NCBI RefSeq assembly: GCF_014982855.1
Contig: NZ_JADCKF010000007.1
Span: 62,001-126,000 of the forward strand
Source of the DNA: Pseudoflavonifractor gallinarum
GTDB taxonomy: Bacteria; Bacillota; Clostridia; Oscillospirales; Oscillospiraceae
DNA: 64,000 bases
Direction of reading: 5' to 3'
A model generated the notes under the pieces. It saw nothing but the letters and a program-made list of their open reading frames with translations. It searched no databases and was not told where the DNA came from. Shown here one piece after another: positions 11,184 through 19,795 of this stretch (position 1 is the stretch's first letter; each line of letters opens with the position of its first letter). The position numbers and the translations under genes are program-made.

Positions 11184-11220
11184 AACGCCGCCTCTGCATC
11201 CTTCCATGCAGAGGCGGCGT
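11184..11220. terminator. Bidirectional terminator between the small membrane protein and the ROK kinase
   Basis: The 15-bp stem (ACGCCGCCTCTGCAT) closes on a 6-base loop. On the minus strand it is followed by TTTTT, serving the ROK kinase gene; on the plus strand by a weaker T-rich tail. Confidence 0.85.
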
Positions 11221-11229
11221 ATCCTATTT

Positions 11230-12183
11230 TTATCGGAATTTGGGCAGAAGGGCCGCGCCGATGATCCCGGCATCATTTCCCAACTGGGCCCGCATCAGGC
11301 GGGTGCGGTGGGCGTTGTTCCGGGCGTAGTCCTCCCGGTTGAGAATATAGCGGACGGGCGCCATCAGCGTCTCGCCCTGGTTGGAAATCCCGCCGCCGAT
11401 GCAGAAGATCTCGGGTTGGAAGATGTTCACCAGGCTGGCCACGCCGCAGCCCAGGTATTCGATGTATTCATCCACCACCTGGCCTGCCGTGGCATCTCCC
11501 ATACCTGCCGCTTCAAAGGGAATGCGCCCGTTGACCTTGGACAGGTCCCCTTCCGCCAGCTTCCACAGTAGGGAGTCGGGATTTTGCTCCATGCTCTCCC
11601 GGGTGCGCCGGATCAGGGCCGTGGCCGAGCAGTAGGTCTCAAAGCAGCCCCTGCGGCCGCAGGTACACAGCCGCCCGCCATGCTCCAGTACAAAATGCCC
11701 CACTTCCATCCCGGCATAGTTGAAGCCGGTATAGAGCTTGCCGTTGAATACCGCGCCGCCGCCAATACCGGTGCCCAGCGTAATGGCCACCATGGACGTG
11801 CTTCCCCGTCCGGCGCCTACAGCATACTCGCCCAGGGCGGCTGCGTTGGCGTCATTCTCCATGTAGATGGGAAGCCGCTCCGGGAAGTGCCGGCGCAGCA
11901 GGTCCACCAGAGGCACATTTTCAAAGTCCAGGTTGCTCCAATACTGGACGACCCCCCGCTGGGGATCAATGGTGCCCGGAGAGCCGATTCCCACAGCGGC
12001 CAGTTCCTCCCAGGACACGCCGGCCTGCTCAGCCGCCAGTCTGGCCGCGGCTGCCATCGTATCCGCCACCGCTTCCGCGCCCCGGGGTGTGGGGATATTC
12101 CCGCGTCCCAGAATTTCACCCGCTTCGCTCACCACCGCAGCGGCGATATTGATTCCGCCCAAGTCGATACCCAGATAATGCAT
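11230..12183 (-). CDS. ROK-family sugar kinase (glucokinase-like)
   Basis: The 317-residue protein belongs to the ROK family, whose kinase members phosphorylate glucose or N-acetyl sugars. Visible features are the ATP-binding LGIDLGG at the N-terminus, the sugar-binding MENDANAAALGE, the phosphate motif LGTGIGGG, and the zinc-binding CTCGRRGCFE motif. No DNA-binding domain precedes the kinase domain, which argues for an enzyme rather than a repressor. The ATG at 12183 lies 9 bases after GAGAGG. The exact sugar is not predictable. Confidence 0.88.
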   Translation of the reverse strand: MHYLGIDLGGINIAAAVVSEAGEILGRGNIPTPRGAEAVADTMAAAARLAAEQAGVSWEELAAVGIGSPGTIDPQRGVVQYWSNLDFENVPLVDLLRRHFPERLPIYMENDANAAALGEYAVGAGRGSTSMVAITLGTGIGGGAVFNGKLYTGFNYAGMEVGHFVLEHGGRLCTCGRRGCFETYCSATALIRRTRESMEQNPDSLLWKLAEGDLSKVNGRIPFEAAGMGDATAGQVVDEYIEYLGCGVASLVNIFQPEIFCIGGGISNQGETLMAPVRYILNREDYARNNAHRTRLMRAQLGNDAGIIGAALLPKFR

Positions 12184-12204
12184 ACTGCACAACCTCTCTT
12201 CCGG

Positions 12205-13278
12205 TCAGGTTGTGCTCATTGTACCATACTTCCTATCGGAATGCAAAAGGCTGCGTTCGGTCCCTGCCTTTCGCCCCATCAGATGAAAGGCCAGGGCCAC
12301 CGCGCCGCTGATGATCAGAAAGGCATAGAAGCTGATTCCCCGGCTCACCAGCATGGCAGGGGTCACCAGTCCCGCCCCAAAGATCGGAGCAAAGGCCGCC
12401 ACAAATCCCCCTTCCGCCGGCCCCACTGCGCCGGGCAGAGGGAGGGAGGAAACTGCCAGCGTCACCAGCGCCTGGGTTCCCAGAAAGAGCGCCGGCCCCG
12501 TCCCGCTCAGTCCGAACGCCCGGTACACCACATAGGGCACCGAAAAGACCGCCGTGAGCTGTAAGGCATTGAGCCCCAGAAGCATGGGCAGAAGGGCCGG
12601 GTTGCGCCGCAGAATCCCGGCTCCGGCCGCATATTCCTCCATCTGCCGCGCCAGTTTCTCGCCCGCGCCCGCTCGGTCCCGGATGATGTGGACCCGGTTC
12701 AGAAGATCCAGGACACCCCCTGCAAGCCGCCCGGCCAGATGGGGAAAACACAAAAAGGAGAGCATTCCGGCCGTCAGCGCCCCCATCACCGCCGCGCCGT
12801 ACAGGAGCAGCAGGCCCAGGCCGCCCCCCATCCCCTGGCGCAGCGCCGGCAGAAAGAGCCAGGCACACAGGGCATAGAGCAGTACCGTGATCTGATAACA
12901 GATGGCAATGAGCATCATATTGAGCGCTCCGTGGGCGGCGGGGACTCCGTCCCGGGACATATAGTAGATCTGCGCCGGCTGCCCTCCCGTGGCCGACGGC
13001 GTGATGGAACTCACATAGAATCCCACAAAGGAATAGCACAGGCAGCGGCGGTAGGGCGTCCGGTGCCCCAGCCGTCCCAGAATCAGGCGGGTACACATGG
13101 CCTCACATCCCACAAAGACCAGCATCAGACCCAGTCCCAGCAGTACATAGCGTCCATCCACCCGGTGCAGGATCTCCAGCAAGCTGCCCAGCGGCTGATC
13201 CCGCAGCAGCACAAAGCCGGTCACCCCCATCAGGACTGCCAGCAACAGGACGCCGGCCAGGTTTCTCTTATTGGACAT
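12205..13278 (-). CDS. Lysylphosphatidylglycerol synthetase/UPF0104-family membrane protein (flippase-like)
   Basis: This 357-residue polytopic protein has about eight membrane helices and the family motif FVGFYVSSITPSATGGQPAQ, as in the membrane domain of MprF and in AglD/YbhN proteins. That domain is associated with lipid flipping. The tRNA-dependent synthase domain of MprF is absent. The ATG at 13278 is preceded by GGAAGTGAAGGGT. It follows a glycolipid synthase gene by 34 bases on the same strand, so moving the glycolipid or a related lipid across the membrane is a reasonable inference. Confidence 0.82.
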   Translation of the reverse strand: MSNKRNLAGVLLLAVLMGVTGFVLLRDQPLGSLLEILHRVDGRYVLLGLGLMLVFVGCEAMCTRLILGRLGHRTPYRRCLCYSFVGFYVSSITPSATGGQPAQIYYMSRDGVPAAHGALNMMLIAICYQITVLLYALCAWLFLPALRQGMGGGLGLLLLYGAAVMGALTAGMLSFLCFPHLAGRLAGGVLDLLNRVHIIRDRAGAGEKLARQMEEYAAGAGILRRNPALLPMLLGLNALQLTAVFSVPYVVYRAFGLSGTGPALFLGTQALVTLAVSSLPLPGAVGPAEGGFVAAFAPIFGAGLVTPAMLVSRGISFYAFLIISGAVALAFHLMGRKAGTERSLLHSDRKYGTMSTT

Positions 13279-13312
13279 ACCCTTCACTTCCTTTGTTCTA
13301 CCGTTCCGGGAA

Positions 13313-14404
13313 TCAGGCACACACTTCCGTCTCCCGCGTCATGGCCTCCAGAATGCGGGCGAGTCCCGCAGCCTGCAATTCCCGCTTGCGCGCCCGCATG
13401 CGCGCCGACATCTCCCCAAGGGCTCGGTCGTCATAGAGCAGTCCCTGGATGGCCGCCAGGCACTCCTCCGGCTCCTTGGCCGCCGCCCTAGCCAGGCCGG
13501 AGCGCAGCAGGAAGCGGGCGTTGTTCTTCTCCTGCTGGAGAAAGGGCTCCCACAGCAGCAGGGGCAGCTCGGCAAAGATGCTCTCAAAGACCGTGATGCC
13601 GCCGGGCTTGGTGAGCATCAGGTCGGCCTGTTCCATATACTCCCACACCCGGTCGGTAAAGCCCACCACCTCAATGTGTTCATACCGCCCGGAAAGCCGC
13701 TGGTAGAGCCGCTGATTGTGGCCGGTGAGAATGGTGGTGCGCACACCGGGCAGTTCATCCAGGGCGTCATAGAAGGAGTCCTTCTTGGGCAGCAGGCCCA
13801 ATCCGCCGCCCATGATGAGCAGACGCCGCTCTCCGCCGCCCCGGCGGTGGCTGATGGTGCGGAATTCCTCTTTGACCGGGATCCCCGTCACGTGGATGCG
13901 CCCGGCCTCCACCCCTTTCTCCATCAGCCGCTCCTTGATCTCCCGGCTCCCGACCAGATAGCCGTCGGTCCGGCTGTGGAGCCACTCATTATGGGTGGAC
14001 AGATCGGTCACACAGGTGACCAGCGGTAGGCGGTCACCGCTCTCCTCTTTATAGCGGGAGACCAGACCGGCACAGATGGGATGGGTCGCGATCACCGCAT
14101 CGGGCCGCTTTTCCCACAGCAGCTCTTCCAGCTTGTCCAGCATAGGCCGGTCCAGCGGAAAATGGGTGTCGGAGGGCAGTCGGTCCGCCATACGGTAATA
14201 GGCATTGAACAGCCCGTATCCATAGGTCACCAACAGGTCAAACGCCTTGTAAAGGGCCTCGGAGCTGTTCGGCATGGCATAGGCAAAAAAGTCCAGCACC
14301 TCTGTCTCCGCTCTGGGAAAATCCCGGCTGATCTGCTGCCGCAGCGACTGTGAGGCGGACCAGTGTCCCAGTCCAAATTTTCCGGTGAGTATGAGGATCT
14401 TCAT
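13313..14404 (-). CDS. Diacylglycerol glucosyltransferase / MGDG synthase-family glycosyltransferase
   Basis: The 363-residue GT28-type enzyme resembles UgtP/MGDG synthase, which transfers sugar from a UDP-sugar to diacylglycerol to make membrane glycolipids. The N-terminal glycine motif LTGKFGLGHWSASQSL, the central IMGGGLG loop, and the C-terminal donor-site motif MLTKPGGITVFESIFAELP are present. Like its relatives, it should be a peripheral inner-membrane protein. Downstream lies a flippase-like gene, suggesting a two-gene unit for glycolipid production and transport. Confidence 0.87.
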   Translation of the reverse strand: MKILILTGKFGLGHWSASQSLRQQISRDFPRAETEVLDFFAYAMPNSSEALYKAFDLLVTYGYGLFNAYYRMADRLPSDTHFPLDRPMLDKLEELLWEKRPDAVIATHPICAGLVSRYKEESGDRLPLVTCVTDLSTHNEWLHSRTDGYLVGSREIKERLMEKGVEAGRIHVTGIPVKEEFRTISHRRGGGERRLLIMGGGLGLLPKKDSFYDALDELPGVRTTILTGHNQRLYQRLSGRYEHIEVVGFTDRVWEYMEQADLMLTKPGGITVFESIFAELPLLLWEPFLQQEKNNARFLLRSGLARAAAKEPEECLAAIQGLLYDDRALGEMSARMRARKRELQAAGLARILEAMTRETEVCA

Positions 14405-14424
14405 GGCGCTCCCTCCTTTATGGC

Positions 14425-15891
14425 CTAAAGTATAGCAGGCAAGTCTTTAGAAAAAGACAACCGAAATCTTAAAAAGCCTTTAAGGATATGTGAAAATCCT
14501 CTGACACTGCCCTCTGTTCCGAAAAGAAGACCGGTACAGAGCCTTTTCCGCTCTATACCGGTCTGAAAATACACTATTTGGATGTCTTTGGAAGTCTGGC
14601 CCCATGCGCTTCCCCTGGGGCGCTGGGGAAGACTGGCCGTAAAACAGGTTCCCTGTTCCCGTGTACTGGTCCCCGTCAGTTTTCCGCCGTGGACCTCCAC
14701 AATGGTACGGGCAATGGCCAGTCCCAGTCCGTATCCGCCCTGATCCCGGCTGCGGGCACTGTCCGCCCGGTAAAAGCGCTCAAACAGGTGGGGCAGATGC
14801 TCCGGCGGAATGGGCTCCCCGGTATTGTGGACCATCAGACGTACCCGTTCCTGCTGCCGGGTCAGGGTCAGACGTACCGCACCGTGCTCTCCGGCGTATT
14901 TTACCGCGTTGTCCAGCAGAATCATCACCAGACGGCGGAGCTGTCCCTCATCCCCCTGGAGAAAGATCCCGGGCTGGATCTCACTGTCCAGCTCTACCCC
15001 CGCCTCGAAGGCTACCGACTCAAAGGGGAGCAGGCATCCCAGCGTGAGATCGCTCATGGAGAGCTGAGCATAGACCAGCGGCAGTCTGGCAGCATCGTTC
15101 TTGGCCAGGAAAAGCAGGTCCTCCACCAGTTCCTTCATACGTCCCGCCTCTTCCTGGATGAAGGTGAGCCACTTCTTCTGCTGCGCCACCGAGTCTTCCG
15201 GGTGGGAGAGCACAATGCCCGCATTGGCCAGAATGACCGTGAGTGGCGTCTTGAGCTCATGGGAGGCGTCGGCCACAAACTGCCGCTGCTGCTCCCATGC
15301 CTGTTCCACCGGGCGCAGGGCCAGCGAGGACAAGAAGAGACTCACAATAAAAAAGCACACCAGGGCCCCCGCTCCCACCAGCAGAGAGGTGACGACCAGG
15401 TCCATCAGGTTTTCCCGCTCCCAGCGCATATCGGCAAAGGCAATGCGGAGCTTTCCGTCCCGGTCCCACTCCACCAGATAGCGCAGATGGCTGGGTTTGG
15501 TAATGGTCCCCTCGGGCACACCCTGCTTCTGCACTTCCTCGACCGCCTGCTCCAGCGCTTCCTGGGATACCTGTACATTTCCTCCGGGGGCATAGGAGTC
15601 GATATTTCCGTTCTCATCCAATACTACCCCAAATACCGGTACCATCGCCAGCTGACGGGCATCCGGGTTTCCTCGTCCCGCTCCCGGCTCCTCCCCTTCC
15701 GGCAGATCAATTTCAATCTGCGGAGGTGCCATGCCTTCTGCCCATTTCAGGGCCAGGCGCATGGCGGAGACACTCTGTCCACGCAGACGCTGTGATGTGG
15801 AGCCCAGCAGGGCGCCGAATACGATCAGCAAAACCAGACTCACCAGCATCATATTGATGAGGATAAACTTTCGCCTCAGCTTCTTCAGCAT
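14425..15891 (-). CDS. Sensor histidine kinase with abnormal C-terminal extension
   Basis: An OmpR-type membrane kinase of 488 residues: membrane helix near 11-33, extracytoplasmic sensor region, second helix near 163-187, His box (ADASHELKTPLTVIL), N box (LLDNAVKYAG) and G box (GYGLGLAIARTIVEVHGG). Family members end soon after the segment seen here as CFTASLPQ. This frame continues for about 60 more residues of unrelated sequence, straight through a terminator hairpin at 14528-14564. In the +1 frame a TAG stop lies at about 14573-14575, just before the hairpin. A one-base frameshift or lost stop is likely. It follows its response regulator gene by 13 bases. Confidence 0.85.
   Translation of the reverse strand: MLKKLRRKFILINMMLVSLVLLIVFGALLGSTSQRLRGQSVSAMRLALKWAEGMAPPQIEIDLPEGEEPGAGRGNPDARQLAMVPVFGVVLDENGNIDSYAPGGNVQVSQEALEQAVEEVQKQGVPEGTITKPSHLRYLVEWDRDGKLRIAFADMRWERENLMDLVVTSLLVGAGALVCFFIVSLFLSSLALRPVEQAWEQQRQFVADASHELKTPLTVILANAGIVLSHPEDSVAQQKKWLTFIQEEAGRMKELVEDLLFLAKNDAARLPLVYAQLSMSDLTLGCLLPFESVAFEAGVELDSEIQPGIFLQGDEGQLRRLVMILLDNAVKYAGEHGAVRLTLTRQQERVRLMVHNTGEPIPPEHLPHLFERFYRADSARSRDQGGYGLGLAIARTIVEVHGGKLTGTSTREQGTCFTASLPQRPRGSAWGQTSKDIQIVYFQTGIERKRLCTGLLFGTEGSVRGFSHILKGFLRFRLSFSKDLPAIL
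14518..14564 (-). terminator. Terminator lying inside the 3' end of the histidine kinase frame
   Basis: On the minus strand the stem AGACCGGTATAGAG / CTCTGTACCGGTCT (one mismatch) is followed by TCTTTTC. It is well placed to end the two-component operon, yet the kinase frame stays open beyond it. Confidence 0.7.
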
Positions 15892-15904
15892 GACGGTGCC
15901 TCCG

Positions 15905-16582
15905 TCAACTCAGAGGGATATCCAGGTGATAGCCTACCTTGCGCACCGTTCCGATCCCCACTCTGGAGTTCAAAAAATTCAGCTTTTTACGCAAAAAGGA
16001 GATGTAGACCTCTACGTTGTTATCCTCCGCATCCGATTCCATTCCCCACACCTTGGAGATGATATCCTCCTTGGGTACCACGGCCTTGGGCGCCGACATG
16101 AGGAGCTTGAGCACATCGAATTCCTTAAAACCCAGGCGCACCGACTTCCCCGCACAGGAGAGGCAGCGGGTCGAGAGGTTCAGGGAGAGATCCGACACGG
16201 TCAGACACTCCGAGAGGACCTCACCCTGCCGGCGCGTCAGGGCCCGCACCCGGGCCAGCAGCTCTCCGGCGTCGAAGGGCTTGGTCATGTAGTCGTCCGC
16301 TCCACAGTCCAGACCGGTGATCTTGTTGCTGGTCTCATCCCGGGCAGTCAGCATCAGAATGGGGGTGGAGATGTGGGCTGCGCGGAGCCGCCGGGCCACC
16401 TCAAACCCATCCAGCCGGGGCAGCATCACATCCAGGATCACCAGATCATACTGTCCGGAAAGGGCATAGTCCAGCCCATCCGCACCATCGTCCACCAGAT
16501 CGGTCTGGTAATGCTGTTCCTGCATGATCTGACCCAGGGTCTCGGCCAGACGTCTCTCATCCTCCACAATCAAAATACGCAC
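15905..16582 (-). CDS. OmpR-family response regulator
   Basis: The 225-residue DNA-binding response regulator has the acidic pocket VEDE near the N-terminus, phosphoacceptor Asp51 (LVILDVMLP), the KPF lysine motif (DDYMTKPFDAGELLARVRAL) and a winged-helix output domain ending TVRKVGYHL. I placed the start at the GTG at 16582 because it follows AGAAGGAG at a proper distance and gives the standard family N-terminus; the frame is open further upstream without family similarity. It is the first gene of an operon with the downstream kinase. Confidence 0.92.
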   Translation of the reverse strand: MRILIVEDERRLAETLGQIMQEQHYQTDLVDDGADGLDYALSGQYDLVILDVMLPRLDGFEVARRLRAAHISTPILMLTARDETSNKITGLDCGADDYMTKPFDAGELLARVRALTRRQGEVLSECLTVSDLSLNLSTRCLSCAGKSVRLGFKEFDVLKLLMSAPKAVVPKEDIISKVWGMESDAEDNNVEVYISFLRKKLNFLNSRVGIGTVRKVGYHLDIPLS

Positions 16583-16701
16583 CGCGTTTCCACTCCTTCT
16601 GTTTTTTGCCATTGTACTCCATGAAGCTGAACCTAGTCTGAAAAAAGAATACCATCTCTCATAGAAAAAAGAATCACCAAACTGTAAATCTTCCCCGGAT
16701 A

Positions 16702-16739
16702 ACAAAACATCCCCCGCAGTCCAATGGACTGCGGGGGAT
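16702..16739 (-). terminator. Terminator of the grdX-grdE-grdB operon
   Basis: A perfect 12-bp stem (CCCCCGCAGTCC) with a 3-base loop, extended by AT pairs, is followed on the minus strand by TGTTTTGTT, 12 bases after the grdB stop codon. Confidence 0.9.
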
Positions 16740-16751
16740 ATCCTAGTTCGA

Positions 16752-18056
16752 TCAGTCGAAGATGGTCTGGTCGTCCACAGGGGTCTCAAAGGCCTTCAGG
16801 GCCTTCTCCACCAGCTTGTAGCGCAGCTCGAACTCCTCCTCGTGGGTGAGAGCCGGGTTGCCCAGGGGGTGGGGAATGGCGATGGTGGGCACGATACGGT
16901 TGGCGCCCACGGTCATGGAAATGGGGGTAACGGTGCACATGTGAACCACAGTGACACCGGCGCGCTCGATCTCTTTAACCATCGTTGCACCGCAACGAGT
17001 GCAGGTGCCTCACGTAGAGGTCAGGATGGCGGCCTTAATGCCGGCATCCCGGAGCTCTTTACCGATGGCCTCGCCGTACTTCTTGGCGCTGGCGACGGCG
17101 GTGCCGTTGCCGACGGTGGTGAAGAAGTAGGGATAGATGCCGCCGATCTTGCCTTCCTTCTCCATCTTGCGCAGCACGTCGACGGGCAGGACGCGGTCAG
17201 CATCCTCGTTGGCGTAGACCGGGTCATAGCCGCCGTGAGCGGTCTCGTGGTCGGCAGCGGTCAGATCCTCGAAGGAGCTGATGTCATAGCGGCCGAACTT
17301 GGAGGCAGAGGAGGACTCGATGTGATCGGGGTTGCCCTTGGGCACGATGCCGCCGGAGGTCACCAGAGCGATCGTGGTGTGAGCCAGATCGGTGATGGCA
17401 GCGCCGGGAGCGACACGGTCGAAGGAGGGCATGGGGAACTCGGTGGTGTAGGGCTTGCCGGCCAGCTTGTTGAGGAGCATCTTCACGGCACGGGTGGAGC
17501 CGCGCTCAGCCTCGAAGAAGTTCACGCGCAGGCCGTTGGGCATGTAGCCCTCCTCGGCGGAGGCGCCGATCTTCTCGCCCTTAGCCAGCTTGATGGCCAG
17601 AGAAGCCATCTTGGGAGCAGCGTCGCGCATGCCGGCAGCGCTGTTCTTGGTGGCGATGATATAGACCTTGTTCTTGAACATGTCGGCGCCGGGGTTCTCC
17701 TCGTACATACCGGTCACGACGGGCAGGTTCAGCTCGTCCTTCACGGCAGCAGCGACGGTACCACAGGCCACGCCGTAACGGCCGGCGTTGAACGCGGGAC
17801 CGCAGACCACGACGTCGGGCTTGGCGTCGGAGATCATCTTCAGGACGGTCGCCTTGGCGGCGTCCAGATTCTCGTTGAAGTAGGAGTCGCCGCAGATCAC
17901 GGTGCCCACCACTTCAGCCTCGCCCTTGAACGCAGCGTTCAGAGCCAGGCCGGGGCCCACAGCACCCTCACGGTACTCGGGGGCGTAATCAGCCTTCTCC
18001 TCGCCGCCGATCTGGGCGAAGAACTGGTTGATATAATGAACAACTCTCAGACTCAT
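16752..18056 (-). CDS. grdB: Glycine reductase protein B, selenoprotein subunit GrdB
   Basis: GrdB is the substrate-activating selenoprotein of glycine reductase, which reduces glycine to acetyl phosphate and ammonia. Two frames belong to one gene, joined by an in-frame TGA at 17010-17012. Reading it as selenocysteine (residue 349) gives TST-Sec-GTCTRCGATMVKEIERAG, the conserved active-site motif of GrdB/GrdF/GrdH proteins. Total length is 434 residues, normal for the family. A SECIS hairpin follows the TGA. The related sarcosine (GrdF) and betaine (GrdH) paralogues are similar, but the glycine riboswitch upstream favours GrdB. It is the last gene of the operon, 14 bases after grdE. Confidence 0.93.
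16983..17012 (-). promoter_or_regulatory. Bacterial SECIS element and selenocysteine UGA of grdB
   Basis: Thirteen bases 3' of the TGA codon the mRNA forms CGUUGC-GGU-GCAACG, a perfect 6-bp stem (7 with a flanking U-A pair) with a GGU loop. Position, size and G-containing loop match the bacterial SECIS type recognised by SelB. Confidence 0.8.
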
Positions 18057-18070
18057 AGCAGTTCCCCTCC

Positions 18071-19351
18071 TTATCTGGCGCTGAGCTTGTTGAAGCCCAT
18101 CTCATTGGTCGCGCCGGTGATGACCTGCAGCTCGGCGGTGATGGAACCGTCAGCTTCCAGAGCGCCGTCGAAACCGCCGGCGATGATGTTGGCAGCCTCG
18201 GGATGGCCGATGACCTTGTCCATCTTGGGCAGGTGGATGACCATGTTGGCGTTGCCGCCGGTGACCACGGCGTCAGCAGCGGGATCGGCGTCAGCCAGGG
18301 ACTGGGAAGCGCCGTCGCGGCCAGCGTACTCGTCGGTGATGATGACGGTCTTGATGCCGGCAGCCTCCAGCTTCTTGCAGTTCATGATCAGGTCGGTATC
18401 GGGGTTACCGAAGCCCTCCTGGGAGACCAGAGCGCCGTCCAGCTCCAGGAACTGAGCCAGCTTGGTGGACCAGTCGGAGGAGCGCTCCTTGTCGGCCAGG
18501 TAGACGTTCTCGTTGGTGATGATGACACCCACGAAGTTCAGGGTCTTGCCATGCTGCTCCAGCAGGTCATGGATGACGGGGTTATTCAGGTGATGATAAG
18601 TGGTGTTCTTATCACAGGCGGACACGCAGTTGCCGCTCAGGATGGCGCCGTCCATGGTCTCGGTGGGATTCAGGATGGTGGGCATGGACTTCTTCATGTC
18701 AACGCCGTACACATAGGTGTCGTGCAGCAGGCCCTGGCTCTGGAGCATCAGCACATAGCCGACGCGGGGCAGGTCAGGATACTTCTCCTTGCCGCTCATG
18801 ACGCCGCTGGTCTCATAGACCTTGGTCTCGTCGGGGGTGACATCCTTGCCCAGAGCGCCCAGGTAGGCAGCGGCCTTCAGGCCGGCCATACGGATGGCGT
18901 GCTCGTGCTGGTGCTGCTTGATGCCCTCCTTGGGCTCGCAGATCATAACCAGGTTGTTGAGCTTGGAGAAGGGGGTATACTCGGCGCCGGGGCCGGTCAT
19001 GTCGATGATACCCTCCTGGAAGCCAACCACCTTACCGGTGGTGACCACGGCGCAGCCCTTGAGAACATGGGTCTTGCCGCTGCCCACGGTGGTGACCTTG
19101 GAGATCATGCCGGGGAAGACACCGCCGGAGCCCTCCACCTTCACACGGGGCTCGATGACGTCCTTGACAGGGATGATACGCACGGACTCGCCGGGATGAA
19201 CCACCTCGAAGTCGACCGAGGCCAGGTCCTCGTCCTCCAGCAGCAGAGCGCGCAGCTCCTCCACGTTGACGTAGAGGGTGCCGTTCTCCACCTTGGAGCA
19301 GTCGCCGAGCTTAATGTCGCTGATGTGAATTTCGCCTAATTCCAGCCGCAT
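18071..19351 (-). CDS. grdE: Glycine reductase protein B, pyruvoyl-precursor subunit GrdE
   Basis: GrdE is a proprotein that is cleaved into two subunits of protein B, creating the carbonyl (pyruvoyl) group that binds the amino group of glycine as a Schiff base. The 426-residue protein contains the Asn-Cys processing site GNCVSACDKN, with Cys at residue 242, as described for this family. The N-terminus MRLELGEIHISDI is typical. I chose the ATG at 19351, directly after an AAGGAGAG site; the frame is open 45 codons further upstream but that stretch overlaps grdX. Paralogues GrdG and GrdI act on sarcosine and betaine. Confidence 0.93.
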   Translation of the reverse strand: MRLELGEIHISDIKLGDCSKVENGTLYVNVEELRALLLEDEDLASVDFEVVHPGESVRIIPVKDVIEPRVKVEGSGGVFPGMISKVTTVGSGKTHVLKGCAVVTTGKVVGFQEGIIDMTGPGAEYTPFSKLNNLVMICEPKEGIKQHQHEHAIRMAGLKAAAYLGALGKDVTPDETKVYETSGVMSGKEKYPDLPRVGYVLMLQSQGLLHDTYVYGVDMKKSMPTILNPTETMDGAILSGNCVSACDKNTTYHHLNNPVIHDLLEQHGKTLNFVGVIITNENVYLADKERSSDWSTKLAQFLELDGALVSQEGFGNPDTDLIMNCKKLEAAGIKTVIITDEYAGRDGASQSLADADPAADAVVTGGNANMVIHLPKMDKVIGHPEAANIIAGGFDGALEADGSITAELQVITGATNEMGFNKLSAR

Positions 19352-19365
19352 AAGTCTCACTCTCC

Positions 19366-19743
19366 TTATTGTAGTTGTGGGGCGATGGCCCCGTCTATCA
19401 GCCGAAAATCGATCTCTGCAAAGTCTTCCCGCATGTCGGCCGGGGCATCCTCTCCCCGGTGGAACCGGGGCGGAAACTGCCGGCACACGTTGAGCGCTGC
19501 CTCGATCAATTCCAGTGACTCCAGATCCAGTGCCCCGGACGCGTCGTCCAGCGCAACTGAGCGGAAGGGGGTCTCATTGGGCTTTACACTGCCGGCCAGC
19601 GGATGGGTCAGCAGCTTGTGGCCCTGATGGACCAGATCCCGCACGTGGATCAGTACGTCCACATGTCCGCCCTCCACGTACTGGAGGGTGCACAGAGATC
19701 CGAACTTTTCCCGGACCTTCTCGTTGTTTGTCACCAAAAGCAA
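19366..19743 (-). CDS. grdX: GrdX family protein
   Basis: This 125-residue protein is the first gene of the glycine reductase cluster and matches GrdX, a conserved small protein of unknown role found at the head of grd operons. The N-terminus MLLVTNNEKVRE and the central HVRDLVHQGHKLLTHPLAGSVKPNETPF, given here in two overlapping parts (HVRDLVHQGHKLLTHPL and PLAGSVKPNETPF), are characteristic. It begins at a TTG codon eight bases after AAGGAG. The gap to grdE is 14 bases, so the three genes form one transcript. Confidence 0.85.
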   Translation of the reverse strand: MLLVTNNEKVREKFGSLCTLQYVEGGHVDVLIHVRDLVHQGHKLLTHPLAGSVKPNETPFRSVALDDASGALDLESLELIEAALNVCRQFPPRFHRGEDAPADMREDFAEIDFRLIDGAIAPQLQ

Positions 19744-19795
19744 GACAGTCTCTCCTTTGCAAAAAAACAGGGGCAGGGTATACGTATCATGTAAT

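Noticed and set aside
16752-16982. A separate 76-residue gene downstream of a truncated grdB
   Set aside because: It is the C-terminal part of GrdB after the selenocysteine codon; the motif across the UGA is continuous.
18071-19486. GrdE starting at 19486
   Set aside because: The extra 45 residues overlap grdX, are unlike GrdE, and the ATG at 19351 has a strong ribosome site and gives Cys242 at the expected place.
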